Origin: Roseibium hamelinense
GTDB lineage: Bacteria > Pseudomonadota > Alphaproteobacteria > Rhizobiales > Stappiaceae
Direction: 5' to 3'
Length of the DNA: 64,000 nt
Assembly: GCF_007830545.1 (NCBI RefSeq)
Contig: NZ_VLLF01000010.1
Coordinates: 62,001 to 126,000, forward strand
Below are positions 1-9,175 of the stretch, piece by piece; the stretch's first letter is position 1; each line of letters begins with the position of its first letter. Under the pieces are notes generated by a model. It was not told the DNA's origin, searched no databases, and saw nothing but the letters and a program-made list of their open reading frames with translations. Position numbers and translations under genes: made by a program.

Positions 1-860
1 ATGGCCGCTCCCGCGCGGTCAATGACGGTCTCTTTTGCCCGGTGCGCGCCGCCTACAGGTTCTTCGACAATGCCGTCGATAACACCGAGCTGCAAAAGAT
101 CTTGCGCAGTGATCTTCATATTGGTCGCAGCGTCTTGTGCCCTGGTGCTGTCACGCCAAAGGATAGATGCCGCGCCCTCAGGGGAAATCACCGAATAGAT
201 CGCATGTTCAAGCATCAAGACCTTGTTGGCCGTTGCAATGGCGATCGCACCGCCGGAGCCGCCTTCACCGATCACGATCGAAACGGTTGGAACGCCAAGC
301 CCCAGGCCTTTGTCTGTAGACCGGGCAATGGCTTCCGCCTGGCCGCGCTCCTCGGCACCTATGCCCGGGTAAGCACCGGCCGTGTCAACGAGCGAAATCA
401 CCGGAAGGCCAAAACGCTCCGCCAAATCCATGATCCGGACAGCCTTGCGGTATCCTTCCGGCCGGGCCATGCCAAAGTTGTGCTTGAGCCGGGTTTGGGT
501 ATCAGAGCCCTTTTCTTGCGCCAACACAGCAACCGATTGGCCTCGAAACCGGCCGAGGCCGGCAATGATCGCATGATCTTCACCAAAACTGCGATCACCC
601 GCCAGCGGCGAGAAGTCCTCGATCAGTCCTCCGACATACTCGGCCGCATGCGGCCGGTCCGGATGCCGGGCAACCAGTGTCTTTTGCCAAGGTGTCAGTT
701 TTGTATAAAGGTCTTTAAGGGTCTGGGACGATTTACCCTTCAGCCGTTCAATCTCATCATCAACATTGACGGCTTCGCCGCCCGCAGCCAGCGCCCGAAG
801 CTCCTGGATCTTACCCTCGATATCGGCAACCGGTTTTTCAAATTCCAAATAACTATGCAT
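1..860 (-). CDS. accA: Acetyl-CoA carboxylase carboxyltransferase subunit alpha (3' end cut by window edge)
   Basis: With AccD this subunit forms the carboxyltransferase that moves CO2 from biotin-BCCP to acetyl-CoA, giving malonyl-CoA for fatty acid synthesis in the cytoplasm. The minus-strand frame starts at ATG 858-860 ([16 protein letters not shown]), which matches the family start. It then shows the [23 protein letters not shown] and [11 protein letters not shown] segments of the crotonase-like carboxyltransferase core. About 286 residues are visible. The family is usually about 317 long in this class, so roughly 30 C-terminal residues lie left of base 1. A long plus-strand open frame over the same bases is an antisense shadow. 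The 170 bases between this gene and the next one upstream hold no recognisable feature. Confidence 0.96.
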   Translation of the reverse strand, partial: MHSYLEFEKPVADIEGKIQELRALAAGGEAVNVDDEIERLKGKSSQTLKDLYTKLTPWQKTLVARHPDRPHAAEYVGGLIEDFSPLAGDRSFGEDHAIIAGLGRFRGQSVAVLAQEKGSDTQTRLKHNFGMARPEGYRKAVRIMDLAERFGLPVISLVDTAGAYPGIGAEERGQAEAIARSTDKGLGLGVPTVSIVIGEGGSGGAIAIATANKVLMLEHAIYSVISPEGAASILWRDSTRAQDAATNMKITAQDLLQLGVIDGIVEEPVGGAHRAKETVIDRAGAA

Positions 861-1030
861 GTACTCGACAACCTGACTGCAAGCCGTTACGCCGCATGGT
901 GCGGCTTTATTGAGCAGACGCCAAAGGCCAGCTCAACAAGACCCCGCGGACCGACCGCAGGACAACAAGATTTGCCTAGGGCTCTACCAAGACTGAAGAA
1001 CACGCGCAAGAGTACCCGAAGGCATGGTCT

Positions 1031-1864
1031 TTACCGCTTTGCGCTGTCGGTTTGCTCGGATTCAATGTTCAGCTTTGAGGCCTGAACCACCAATTGCCCT
1101 GATTTGGTCTGGAGCGAAATACGATACGGTATTAGCACATCGTCCCGCCCGGCAGGCGCGAGCCAGGCTTCCATGCTCGCTTTTTCCATATATTTGACAC
1201 TGGCCTTTGACGGACGGTGGCCTGCAACGGGCACCCAACGCGCATTGCACACGACAACCGGACCGTCATATCCACGGCCCTTGACTTGTTTAATCTCACG
1301 AAAGCTCAGCTTGATGTCGAAACGGGTCCAGCCATCGAAAATCGGCAGCTTGCGCTGACAAGCCTCCGGCCCCAGTCCTGATTTTGTCTTGACCGGCATC
1401 AGCGCAGCACTGAGCGGGTCCATGGCATTGCGCTGATGTTTTTTGGTGACCTTAATACGCTCTTTGTTCGGTTTGAACTGGGGCGTGACTTCCATCTTCC
1501 GGATATTACCGGATCCCTGCGCCAAGGCGACATAGAAGTCCCGATTGGCGGCATGAGATGCCATCCGGTATTTGGACGGGACGACCTTGGTCCCGACAAG
1601 CCAGCCTGCGGCTTCCGCACCACCCTTACCGGTCGAGAACAGCGTTCCGATCCCGGCAGGCTCCAGCCCGACTTTGGCCGAGTACGCATTGCCCTGAAGA
1701 GCAAGTGATAAGGTCCCTTTCCCGATCTTAAGCCCGGAGATCGAGATGGCGTAGAGGCCTCCGACACTCGCCTTCTTCGCGTCGGCCGGGGCCGGCAAAC
1801 AGGACAGGGCAAAAAGAGGCAGAGCCAGAAACCGCCCCAAAATCTTGGATACCGACACGTTCAT
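1031..1864 (-). CDS. DUF3108 domain-containing exported protein
   Basis: This is a 277-residue protein with an N-terminal Sec-type signal (basic start, hydrophobic stretch FLALPLFALSCLP, cleavage likely near ADA-K). The rest is a beta-rich periplasmic domain resembling the DUF3108 family, whose function is unknown. It includes the GLYAISISGLKIGKGTL opening and a VVCNARWVPVAGHRPSK segment near the C-terminus. The start is uncertain. A GGAGG lies directly against the ATG at 1862-1864 but is 6 bases from the in-frame GTG at 1856-1858, so GTG may be the real start. A TTG further upstream (1879) lacks a ribosome site. It is transcribed toward accA and divergently from rpmB. Confidence 0.8.
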   Translation of the reverse strand: MNVSVSKILGRFLALPLFALSCLPAPADAKKASVGGLYAISISGLKIGKGTLSLALQGNAYSAKVGLEPAGIGTLFSTGKGGAEAAGWLVGTKVVPSKYRMASHAANRDFYVALAQGSGNIRKMEVTPQFKPNKERIKVTKKHQRNAMDPLSAALMPVKTKSGLGPEACQRKLPIFDGWTRFDIKLSFREIKQVKGRGYDGPVVVCNARWVPVAGHRPSKASVKYMEKASMEAWLAPAGRDDVLIPYRISLQTKSGQLVVQASKLNIESEQTDSAKR

Positions 1865-2038
1865 CCTCCGCGCCGCCAATGTGGCAACGAAACAGCGCTA
1901 CAATTATCCGTCAGTTACCTTACCAGAGCCTGGACGGATTCGTTGTGAGATTGTTCGCAATCATGGTAACTCTATCGTTAACATACCATGACGGGGTCTG
2001 AGGAAAAGACAGATTCAGAAACAAGTCCCCTAAACATC

Positions 2039-2066
2039 TTGACGGTTCGCGCCCCTGCCTTTATAG
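2039..2066 (+). promoter_or_regulatory. Predicted sigma70-type promoter of rpmB
   Basis: TTGACG at 2039-2044 and TTATAG at 2061-2066 are separated by 16 bases and lie about 120 bases upstream of the rpmB start. This fits a housekeeping promoter for a ribosomal protein gene. The rest of the 324-base divergent gap (1865-2188) shows no other element. The call rests on consensus resemblance only. Confidence 0.45.
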
Positions 2067-2188
2067 CGGGGCAACTTTTTCCGAGAAATGCCGGGAATGC
2101 GATCGCTGGACTTATTGTCCGCGCCGTAACCGGTTTAAACTGCCGGATCCCCCGTAACGGACCGGCCACGAAGACAAAAGGTGATATC

Positions 2189-2488
2189 ATGGCACGCCGT
2201 TGCGAACTCTCCGGCAAGGACGTGATGACGGGAAACAACGTCTCGCACGCCAACAACAAAAGCCGCCGCCGGTTCCTTCCGAACCTGTGTAACGTTTCTT
2301 TGATCTCCGACACACTCGGTGAATCGTTCAAACTTCGCATTTGCGCCCATGCCCTGCGTTCCGTAGAGCACCGCGGCGGTTTGGACGCTTACCTTATGAA
2401 GTCATCTGATGCCGATCTTTCCGACAAGGCACGGCAGATCAAGCAGAGCATCAAGCGCAAGCAGGGCGAAACAGCCGCTGCGGCCTAA
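2189..2488 (+). CDS. rpmB: 50S ribosomal protein L28
   Basis: This is a 99-residue basic protein of the large ribosomal subunit. The sequence opens [20 protein letters not shown] and carries the L28 pattern [12 protein letters not shown] and the [21 protein letters not shown] segment. Its length is normal for alphaproteobacteria. The ATG at 2189 fits the family start; the open frame continues further upstream, but that part has no L28 similarity. The next gene, a YhhQ transporter, follows 18 bases later and may be cotranscribed. Confidence 0.97.
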   Translation: MARRCELSGKDVMTGNNVSHANNKSRRRFLPNLCNVSLISDTLGESFKLRICAHALRSVEHRGGLDAYLMKSSDADLSDKARQIKQSIKRKQGETAAAA

Positions 2489-2506
2489 GGCTATCTGGAA
2501 CTGAAT

Positions 2507-3160
2507 ATGACAAGCACCCGGAATTTTTCCGTGGCCAGCCTCGCCATCGCGGTTTTCGCGATGGCGGTTGTCGTTGTGGCCTCCAATTTCTTAGTCCAGT
2601 ACCCGGTACATGGCACGATTGGCGGCATCAACCTCGCTGATCTGCTCACCTGGGGTGCGTTCACCTATCCAGCCGCGTTTCTTGTCACCGATCTGACCAA
2701 CCGTCGCTTCGGACCCAAGGCTGCGCGCATTGTGGTGCTTGTCGGCTTCGTGACAGCGGTGACACTTTCCTACTGGCTTGCCACGCCGCGCATTGCGATC
2801 GCATCCGGGTCGGCCTTTCTTGTCGCCCAGCTGCTTGATGTCACGATCTTTGATCGCTTGCGACGCATGACCTGGTGGAAAGCGCCGTTTTTCTCATCGA
2901 TGCTCGGCTCAGTAATCGACACTCTGCTGTTTTTCTCAATCGCCTTCGCCGCCAGTTTCTCGGTTCTCTTCGGCTATCATGACGAGTTTGCCGTTGAAAC
3001 AGCACCGCTCTTCGGCGTGATGGAATTCGAAGCCGCGCGTTGGATGTCCTGGGCACTTGGCGATTTCGCAGTAAAAATTTTCGTAGCGGCTTCCATGCTT
3101 GCGCCGTACCGGGTTGTGCTATCCCTGCTCCAGCCTGCCCCAAATGGATCTGCGGCCTAA
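2507..3160 (+). CDS. yhhQ: Queuosine precursor transporter, YhhQ/VUT family
   Basis: This is a 217-residue inner-membrane protein with about six hydrophobic helices. Characteristic parts are the first helix ending in ASNFLVQYP, the TYPAAFLVTDLTNRRFG signature (residues 54-70) and the SVIDTLLFF segment. Family members such as E. coli YhhQ import the queuosine precursors preQ0 and preQ1. The same window encodes preQ0/preQ1 synthesis (queCDEF) and GluQRS, so salvage and de novo synthesis coexist. It follows rpmB closely and probably shares its transcript. Confidence 0.9.
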   Translation: MTSTRNFSVASLAIAVFAMAVVVVASNFLVQYPVHGTIGGINLADLLTWGAFTYPAAFLVTDLTNRRFGPKAARIVVLVGFVTAVTLSYWLATPRIAIASGSAFLVAQLLDVTIFDRLRRMTWWKAPFFSSMLGSVIDTLLFFSIAFAASFSVLFGYHDEFAVETAPLFGVMEFEAARWMSWALGDFAVKIFVAASMLAPYRVVLSLLQPAPNGSAA

Positions 3161-3173
3161 GCCGCCGTCCTTT

Positions 3174-3491
3174 TCAGGCATATCGCAGAGAACGCTGGCC
3201 GCCGCTGTGTGCGGCCGCGCAGTCATAACTCTCCAATTTGCGGCAACTTTGAATGTCTGCACCACGCAGACAGGCAGCTTCCAGATCCTCAAGCCGCAGA
3301 ATACTTTTGTCTCCAGAACCGGCTTTTTCTCCGCAAGCAGCGCAATCCATCGAAATGAAGCGTCCGCGGGACACGAAGATTCCGATTCCGTTCTCACCGA
3401 CATAGACGGTGCTGACGTTTGCTTTGCACGAGTTGGGCTCACTTTGACCGGTCACATACCATCCACGCACTCCAGCTTGATTGGTTGTCAT
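3174..3491 (-). CDS. Hypothetical Cys-containing small protein (doubtful)
   Basis: This is a 105-residue open frame on the minus strand starting at ATG 3489-3491. It has no strong ribosome site and no family I recognise. Visible traits are a short CAACGEK motif (residues 50-56) and three further cysteines in the C-terminal half. It is the most protein-like frame in the 555-base gap between yhhQ and the phytase-like gene. An overlapping minus frame at 3119-3442 is an alternative. The rest of the gap (3492-3715) holds only a short inverted repeat, ACGTCAC at 3621-3627 with GTGACGT at 3654-3660. Confidence 0.3.
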   Translation of the reverse strand: MTTNQAGVRGWYVTGQSEPNSCKANVSTVYVGENGIGIFVSRGRFISMDCAACGEKAGSGDKSILRLEDLEAACLRGADIQSCRKLESYDCAAAHSGGQRSLRYA

Positions 3492-3715
3492 CCCGCTGGC
3501 TTAAAGTCGTTGGGCGGGCGAGTTCGCGTTACTCGACCCACCCGATGTAGGTTGGCATGCGGCAACCAAAACGGTTCACCCGCTCACAAAGACCCATCGC
3601 GACAAGTTGAAACGCATTAGACGTCACGCGCATCCTCGTATTTTTAAGGCGTGGTGACGTATTGGTTAGAGCCAGATTTTTGAAGCAAACCGCCGCGTTG
3701 TTCGCATGGCAAGAC

Positions 3716-4741
3716 TTAAGGATCCAAGCGGAAGCGCAGAAACAGCGTTCTCTGCAACAAGGACCGGTTGTTATCTGACAAAAGGGTTAAGATCAGATCC
3801 CCCGTGGCGCTTTCATGCAAGGCCATGGCTTCCATATTGTCGATCTGATGGCCGAAATCAGCTTCGAGAAGCACCTCACCCGAAAGCCGGGCACCTGGAG
3901 CGATTTCCGCTCCGGAAAATCTCCGCAGGCGCATACCGATAAAATCCCGCAGATTAAACCGGCGCTCCAGCAACAGCAGATCTCCGTCTGGCAAAAACAC
4001 GGCGTCTGTCGCTTCAAACCGGCCAGAGCGGACGATTGAAAACCGCGACACAGTTCCACCGCGAATAATGAACGCCGGCAGGTCGTGAGTATCGGTTTCC
4101 CCGCGCTCGGCGACGGCTATGAGGCTGCCTTCAAGAGCAGAGCCCGGCGCGCCTGCCGCCAGAGCTTCCAGTCCTTTGTTCCGGCGAAGCCGCTTGATGT
4201 ACGGTCCAACCCGAAGCTCGCGCAGGATCGGCTCTGCGCCGGTCACGAGTGGCCACGGATACTCGTAGATCGCATTTGCCCGTTCGGCTGCAACATAAAG
4301 CCGGTTTTCAGATCTGGCCAAAGCCTCAGTATCATGCCCCCAGCTTGCACGCAGGCTGCCGCTCGAACCACTGGCGAGTTCATGTTTTTTGACGCTCGAC
4401 AAGGTCAGTGGTTTGCCAGCGGGGTCTTGTTGCACCGTGGCAGCCACCCAAAACCCGCTGTCGGTTACCGCCAAGACCTGCTCGCCTTGCGCTACGCTGA
4501 CAAGACCGGACAACCCTCCCAGATCCCGGTCAGCGGAGATCAGTTCAAGGCCACCCAGATAGGTTAATTGTCCGAACCGGACGGTTTCACGGCCAATATG
4601 AAACTGCTCGATCGTCCGCGTTTTTACTGTAACCGGTTCGCCCTCAGTGAGGAGCTCGACCGCATAGCTGGAACGCGTGGCCGCAAGAAACAGCAGACAT
4701 CCAAGAATTTTTGGAAGCCGCATCCGACCCAGCGAGATCAC
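3716..4741 (-). CDS. Exported esterase-like protein of the phytase-like propeller family
   Basis: This protein of about 341 residues resembles the 'esterase-like activity of phytase' domain, a beta-propeller found in periplasmic proteins. A signal peptide begins at the internal Met7 ([21 protein letters not shown]). Later segments include [38 protein letters not shown] and [13 protein letters not shown], typical of this propeller. The substrate is unknown. The first start codon is GTG at 4739-4741, overlapping the cobT stop as GTGA, which suggests translational coupling. ATG at 4723 is the alternative and gives a cleaner signal peptide. It is the third gene of the cobS-cobT unit. Confidence 0.8.
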   Translation of the reverse strand: MISLGRMRLPKILGCLLFLAATRSSYAVELLTEGEPVTVKTRTIEQFHIGRETVRFGQLTYLGGLELISADRDLGGLSGLVSVAQGEQVLAVTDSGFWVAATVQQDPAGKPLTLSSVKKHELASGSSGSLRASWGHDTEALARSENRLYVAAERANAIYEYPWPLVTGAEPILRELRVGPYIKRLRRNKGLEALAAGAPGSALEGSLIAVAERGETDTHDLPAFIIRGGTVSRFSIVRSGRFEATDAVFLPDGDLLLLERRFNLRDFIGMRLRRFSGAEIAPGARLSGEVLLEADFGHQIDNMEAMALHESATGDLILTLLSDNNRSLLQRTLFLRFRLDP

Positions 4742-6651
4742 CGGTGGCGCCGCGCCCGGCGGCGCCCACGCGGGGACTGCTCCCCCTGGACTTCATCGTC
4801 GAACAGATCCGCAAGCTGGTCTGTCATCGCACCTGCCAGTTCTTCCGCATCGACAATTGTCACAGCGCGGCGGTAGTACCGGGTGACATCATGGCCGATA
4901 CCGATTGCGATCAGCTCAACCGGCGACCTGGTTTCAATGTCTTCGATGACATAGCGCAGATGCCGTTCGAGATAGTTTCCCGGGTTGACTGACAATGTGC
5001 AATCATCCACCGGAGCGCCGTCGGATATCATCATCAGGATCCGGCGTTGTTCGGGACGGCCAAGAAGCCGGTCATGTGCCCAAAGCAGCGCTTCGCCGTC
5101 GATGTTTTCCTTCAAAAGCCCTTCACGCATCATCAGCCCCAGATTCCGGCGCGCGCGCCTCCAAGGGGCGTCTGCGGACTTGTAGATGATGTGCCGCAGG
5201 TCGTTCAAACGCCCGGGCGACGGCGGCTTGCCCGCGCCGATCCAGCTTTCGCGGGATTGCCCCCCCTTCCAGGCCTTCGTGGTGAACCCGAGAATCTCGA
5301 CCTTCACCCCGCACCGCTCCAGGGTACGGGCCAAAATATCCGCGCAAGTGGCGGCAACCGTGATCGGCCGGCCGCGCATCGAGCCGGAATTGTCGAGAAG
5401 AAGGGTCACAACCGTGTCGCGGAAATTCGTGTCACGTTCTTGCTTGAACGCCAGTGGTGCCATTGGATCGGTCACCGCACGCGTCAACCGCGCCGTATCG
5501 AGCAGCCCTTCCTCCAGATCGAAATCCCACGCCCGGCTCTGCTGGGCCATCAATTTACGCTGAAGCCGGTTGGCGAGACGGGCAACCGCCCCCTGAAGAT
5601 GTGTCAGCTGCTTGTCCAGAAAACCGCGCAAGCGGTCGAGTTCAGCTGAATCACAGAGGTCTTCGGCGGAAATCGTTTCATCAAATTGCGTGGAGAAAAC
5701 CCGGTAGTCCGAAACCGGAGGCGAATTGGAAAACGGCTGTTCCTGACGATCAGACTCGCCAGGTTCTTCGGATTCTCCGGCCATATCATCGTCGGAAAGC
5801 TGGTCGACCTCAGCTTCCGCAGCTTCGGTTTCACCGGTCTCCTGTTCCTGACCGGACATTTCCATGTCCTGCGGCGGAGCTTCTTCCTGCCCGGCATCTT
5901 CCTCATTTTCAGCGCCGGTTTCGGCATCGTCGTTGTTGCCGTCATCCTCATTTTGTTCAGGCTCGTCGTCCTGATCAGCGTCGCCAACCTCATCGGACAT
6001 GTCGAGATCACGCAAGACATCCCTGAACCGTTCGGCAAACTGCCCCTGATCCTCAATCGTCTCGGCGAGACCGTCCAGATTTGACCCGGCTTTTTGTTCA
6101 ACCCAGTCGCGCCACATATCGACAAGCTTAGACGCGCTTTCAGGCGGCGCCACACCGGTCAAACGCTCCCGCACGATCAACGACAATGCATCCTGGAGCG
6201 GGGCTTCTTCACGGCTATTGATATCCGGCGCATTGGTCTTCAAGTACCGGTCATTGAGCATGGCGGACAGATTATCCCGTACGCCCTCCATACGGCGAGC
6301 GCCTACCGCCTCACACCGCGCCTGCTCCACGGCTTCGAAAATTGCACGCGCGTCGGTGCCATTCGGCATGGCTTTGGCGTGGATTTTCGTATCGTGACAG
6401 GCAAGCCTGAGCGCCATGGCATCGCTGATGCCGCGGGTGATAGCAATGTCCTGAGCAGAAGTCTTGCGGGACGGGTCAGGCAGACGTGCGGTCGTGCCGG
6501 AGAGCCCGGGCCGGTCACCGGAGAAGATGACCTCTAGCTCCGGTTCGCCGGAAATTGCCCGCATGGTTCCTGCAACCGATTGTTTAAAAGGTTCGGTTGT
6601 CGGTTGGGGCTGATTGCCCGGGATTGCGTTACTGCCTGGCCGCGGCGCCAT
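4738..6651 (-). CDS. cobT: Aerobic cobaltochelatase subunit CobT
   Basis: CobT joins CobS and CobN (not in this window) to insert cobalt into hydrogenobyrinic acid a,c-diamide in the aerobic cobalamin pathway. The 637-residue protein has a helical N-terminal domain and a long acidic linker (about residues 215-310, rich in Asp/Glu). Its C-terminal von Willebrand A domain has the metal-ion-dependent adhesion motif DNSGS ([11 protein letters not shown]). Length and layout are normal. It starts at ATG 6649-6651, only 7 bases after the cobS stop, so the two are one operon. The cobalamin made would serve ethylmalonyl-CoA mutase, also encoded here. Confidence 0.97.
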   Translation of the reverse strand: MAPRPGSNAIPGNQPQPTTEPFKQSVAGTMRAISGEPELEVIFSGDRPGLSGTTARLPDPSRKTSAQDIAITRGISDAMALRLACHDTKIHAKAMPNGTDARAIFEAVEQARCEAVGARRMEGVRDNLSAMLNDRYLKTNAPDINSREEAPLQDALSLIVRERLTGVAPPESASKLVDMWRDWVEQKAGSNLDGLAETIEDQGQFAERFRDVLRDLDMSDEVGDADQDDEPEQNEDDGNNDDAETGAENEEDAGQEEAPPQDMEMSGQEQETGETEAAEAEVDQLSDDDMAGESEEPGESDRQEQPFSNSPPVSDYRVFSTQFDETISAEDLCDSAELDRLRGFLDKQLTHLQGAVARLANRLQRKLMAQQSRAWDFDLEEGLLDTARLTRAVTDPMAPLAFKQERDTNFRDTVVTLLLDNSGSMRGRPITVAATCADILARTLERCGVKVEILGFTTKAWKGGQSRESWIGAGKPPSPGRLNDLRHIIYKSADAPWRRARRNLGLMMREGLLKENIDGEALLWAHDRLLGRPEQRRILMMISDGAPVDDCTLSVNPGNYLERHLRYVIEDIETRSPVELIAIGIGHDVTRYYRRAVTIVDAEELAGAMTDQLADLFDDEVQGEQSPRGRRRARRHR

Positions 6652-6658
6652 ATTGACC

Positions 6659-7645
6659 TCAGCTCATTACAACATTGACGGCGGATTCGGGGAGTTCGAC
6701 ACCAAAACACCGCTGATAGAACTCGGCAACGAGCGATTGCTCCATGTCATCGCACTTGTTCAAGAAAGTGAGACGGAACGCAAACCCGACATCGCCGAAT
6801 ATTTCTGCATTCTCCGCCCAGGTTATGACGGTCCTCGGGCTCATAACGGTCGATAAATCGCCGTTGATGAATGCGTTGCGGGTCATATCCGCAAGCCGCA
6901 CCATCTTGGATACTGTCGCGCGCCCTTCTTCGGTCTGGAAATGCTTGGCCTTCGACAGCACGATATCAACTTCATTGTCATGTGGCAGATAATTCAGCGT
7001 TGTGACAATCGACCACCGGTCCATCTGAGCCTGGTTGATCTGCTGCGTTCCGTGATAGAGCCCCGACGTATCCCCGAGACCGATTGTGTTTGCCGTGGCA
7101 AACAAACGGAAGGCGGCGTGCGGACGGATTACCCGGCTTTGATCGAGCAAGGTCAAGCGCCCGGACGACTCGAGAATGCGCTGGATGACAAACATCACAT
7201 CAGGACGGCCTGCATCATACTCGTCAAACACAAGTGCGACATTGTGCTGGTAGGCCCAGGGAAGAATACCGTCTTTGAACTCGGTGACTTGCTGGCCGTC
7301 CTTGATGACGATGGCATCTTTGCCAACCAGATCGATGCGGGAAATGTGGCTGTCGAGATTGACCCGGATACATGGCCAATGCAGTCGGGCCGCCACCTGC
7401 TCGATATGGGTTGACTTACCGGTACCGTGGTAGCCGGTCACCATGACCCGACGATTGTGGGCAAAGCCAGCGAGAATGGCAAGGGTCGTTGCCCGGTCGA
7501 ACAGGTAGTCTTCATCACGTTCTGGGACATGCTCGGACGGTGCGGAAAATGCCGGAACCTTCAAGCTTGATTCAAAACCGAAGACATCCTGTACGGAAAC
7601 TTCGGTGTCAGGCATGCTCATCGCCGCAGTGGTCGTTTCAGTCAT
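6659..7645 (-). CDS. cobS: Aerobic cobaltochelatase AAA+ subunit CobS
   Basis: This is a 328-residue MoxR-like AAA+ ATPase that drives cobalt insertion together with CobT and CobN. It shows the Walker A motif GYHGTGKST, the Walker B stretch [10 protein letters not shown], and the sensor region [13 protein letters not shown]. The N-terminal [16 protein letters not shown] resembles other CobS proteins. It is the first gene of the cobS-cobT-esterase run and lies 68 bases downstream of a J-domain gene on the same strand. Confidence 0.97.
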   Translation of the reverse strand: MTETTTAAMSMPDTEVSVQDVFGFESSLKVPAFSAPSEHVPERDEDYLFDRATTLAILAGFAHNRRVMVTGYHGTGKSTHIEQVAARLHWPCIRVNLDSHISRIDLVGKDAIVIKDGQQVTEFKDGILPWAYQHNVALVFDEYDAGRPDVMFVIQRILESSGRLTLLDQSRVIRPHAAFRLFATANTIGLGDTSGLYHGTQQINQAQMDRWSIVTTLNYLPHDNEVDIVLSKAKHFQTEEGRATVSKMVRLADMTRNAFINGDLSTVMSPRTVITWAENAEIFGDVGFAFRLTFLNKCDDMEQSLVAEFYQRCFGVELPESAVNVVMS

Positions 7646-7713
7646 CAGTCCTCCGCAATCCCGGAAATGTTCGGGAAGGGTCTTATGGGAAAAGCCTGCA
7701 GGGGCCTGCGGGC

Positions 7714-8304
7714 CTAAAGGAAACCGGCTTTTTTCAGGACATTGTAGGCCTGAATAATTTCCCGCAAGCGGTCTTCCGAAGAACGGTCGCCGCCATTGGC
7801 ATCCGGGTGGTTGAGTTTCACGAGTTCTTTATAGCGCGCCTTGATCTCATCTCCACGTGCCGTCTGTGGGAGATTGAGCACATCCAAGGAGCGCTTTTCA
7901 AGAGCAAGCAGTTTGCGCTGCCTCGGACGGCGTGTTTGCGTCGAGCGCTGCTGCGCGTTGTTGCGCATGGTTGCACGCGGATCATACCCGTCCGGACCGT
8001 CGGCGGCCTGACGATTCACGCCCATTTTCCATGTCGGGCGGTGGCCTGTCAGGCTGTCTTTTTGATAGTCGCGGACATCGTCGTCCTGCATTCCGGAAAA
8101 ATAGTTGTAAGACTTGTTGTATTCGCGCACGTGATCAACGCAAAACCGGAAATATTCACCTTCGCGGTCGCGGCCTTTCGGAGCTTTGTGCGTTCCAGGA
8201 CGCTTGCAGCCCGGGTGGTCACAGGACGGATGCAAATCTTCCTGAACCCGTTCCTTGTCGGGCTTCACGCGGATACTGTCGAAAATTTTGGAATCCAGTT
8301 TCAT
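7714..8304 (-). CDS. J-domain (DnaJ-like) protein with C-terminal J domain
   Basis: This 196-residue protein has its J domain at the C-terminus. Helix II and III flank the HPD tripeptide in [10 protein letters not shown] (about residue 169), so it should stimulate an Hsp70 ATPase. The N-terminal half holds a small Cys/His cluster, [12 protein letters not shown], and a later FCVDH, which could bind metal. This architecture is common just upstream of cobS in alphaproteobacteria; its client is not known. It diverges from bolA across a 178-base gap (8305-8482) that must carry both promoters. Confidence 0.88.
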   Translation of the reverse strand: MKLDSKIFDSIRVKPDKERVQEDLHPSCDHPGCKRPGTHKAPKGRDREGEYFRFCVDHVREYNKSYNYFSGMQDDDVRDYQKDSLTGHRPTWKMGVNRQAADGPDGYDPRATMRNNAQQRSTQTRRPRQRKLLALEKRSLDVLNLPQTARGDEIKARYKELVKLNHPDANGGDRSSEDRLREIIQAYNVLKKAGFL

Positions 8305-8482
8305 GCGGCAAATTATGGTTTGTGTGTCACCGCAAACAAGCGGTGCGGGGTGTTTAGGCGTTTTGGAACTCGCGATCCTGTTCAGCTGCGACTCAGCACT
8401 TAGAGGCGACCCGGGACAATACCAGCCTGAGATGCCAAGAAACAGACTTGACCTTTTGCGACGGCTTGATCATCAAGAACCT

Positions 8483-8767
8483 ATGTCTGTGAAAAAAACC
8501 ATCGAAACCAAATTGCAGGAGCAATTCGCTCCGGTCCACCTCAACGTTATAGATGAGTCTGAAAATCATCGGGGTCATGGTGGGTGGCGTGAGGGCGGCG
8601 AAACCCATTTCCGCGTTCAAATCGCTTCAACAGCTTTCGATGGTATGAGCCGAGTGAATAGACACCGCGCCATTAACGATGTTTTGGCGCAAGAGCTACA
8701 AGACGGAGTTCATGCGTTGGCAATCGAAGCCCGGTCACCCGACGAACCGGACACCCGCATTCGCTGA
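8483..8767 (+). CDS. bolA: BolA family protein
   Basis: This is a 94-residue BolA-like protein. BolA proteins partner with monothiol glutaredoxins in iron-sulfur and iron regulation. It shows the family core VIDESENHRGHG and the C-terminal helix RHRAINDVLAQEL. The ATG at 8483 (MSVKKTIETKL) fits the family. An in-frame ATG at 8432 would add 17 residues with no family similarity. It is divergent from the J-domain gene, an arrangement often seen in this class. No gene follows for about 400 bases. Confidence 0.93.
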   Translation: MSVKKTIETKLQEQFAPVHLNVIDESENHRGHGGWREGGETHFRVQIASTAFDGMSRVNRHRAINDVLAQELQDGVHALAIEARSPDEPDTRIR

Positions 8768-9040
8768 TAACGCGCTTCTTGAGCCCGTGCAGGACGTATC
8801 TTCGGCGGCTTCACTCTCTAAAGTGTACTGCAATCAAAGATCGGGCCGCCTATGTTGAGACATACGTGGCCCTTTCAGTACTTAACGAGTATCAATGAAC
8901 AAGCATCAGGCACCGGCAATTGTACTGATTATTTGACGAATCGACGTTAGGTTAAATTGTTTGTTCACGATCAATTCTGAAAAACTTTGCTCAAATTTTC
9001 TGAAAACCCTAGCTTAAGGCATAGGCACCAGCCTTGGCAG

Positions 9041-9174
9041 GGAGAGGTGGCAGAATCGTTCGGCAGGTGCGTTCGGTTCATCCCAAGGGCTCCCTTTAAC
9101 AAGTCTTCATGTGCCAGATTTCGTCTGAGCTCCAAACCACTCGACTTCAAGCCCCGCAAAGTGCGGGGCTTTTC
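9041..9174 (+). ncRNA. Candidate small RNA or degenerate tRNA-Ser-like sequence
   Basis: The gap 8768-9175 has no credible protein frame but ends in a strong plus-strand terminator. The start at 9041 (GGAGAGGTGGCAGAAT) resembles the 5' end of tRNA-Ser. CTCC at 9130-9133 could pair with the first GGAG and would give a body of about 93 bases, the size of a serine tRNA. A small hairpin CAGA/TCTG sits near the T-arm position. No normal T-loop (TTCGAAT) or full acceptor stem is present, so an active tRNA is unlikely. It could also be an unrelated small RNA or the bolA 3' region. Evidence is structural resemblance only. Confidence 0.25.
9149..9174 (+). terminator. Rho-independent terminator
   Basis: A perfect 9-bp GC-rich stem, AAGCCCCGC (9149-9157) with GCGGGGCTT (9163-9171), encloses the loop AAAGT and runs into a T-rich tail on the plus strand (through about 9177). 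The minus strand has no T run after the stem, so it serves a plus-strand transcript: bolA or the candidate RNA before it. Confidence 0.85.
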
Positions 9175-9175
9175 T

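Noticed and set aside
42-1085. A 347-codon plus-strand open frame at the left edge
   Set aside because: It covers accA and part of the DUF3108 gene in antisense and shows no family motifs. The minus-strand accA is unmistakable.
9041-9133. A functional tRNA-Ser gene
   Set aside because: No proper T-arm, anticodon stem or acceptor stem can be drawn; only the 5' end resembles a tRNA.
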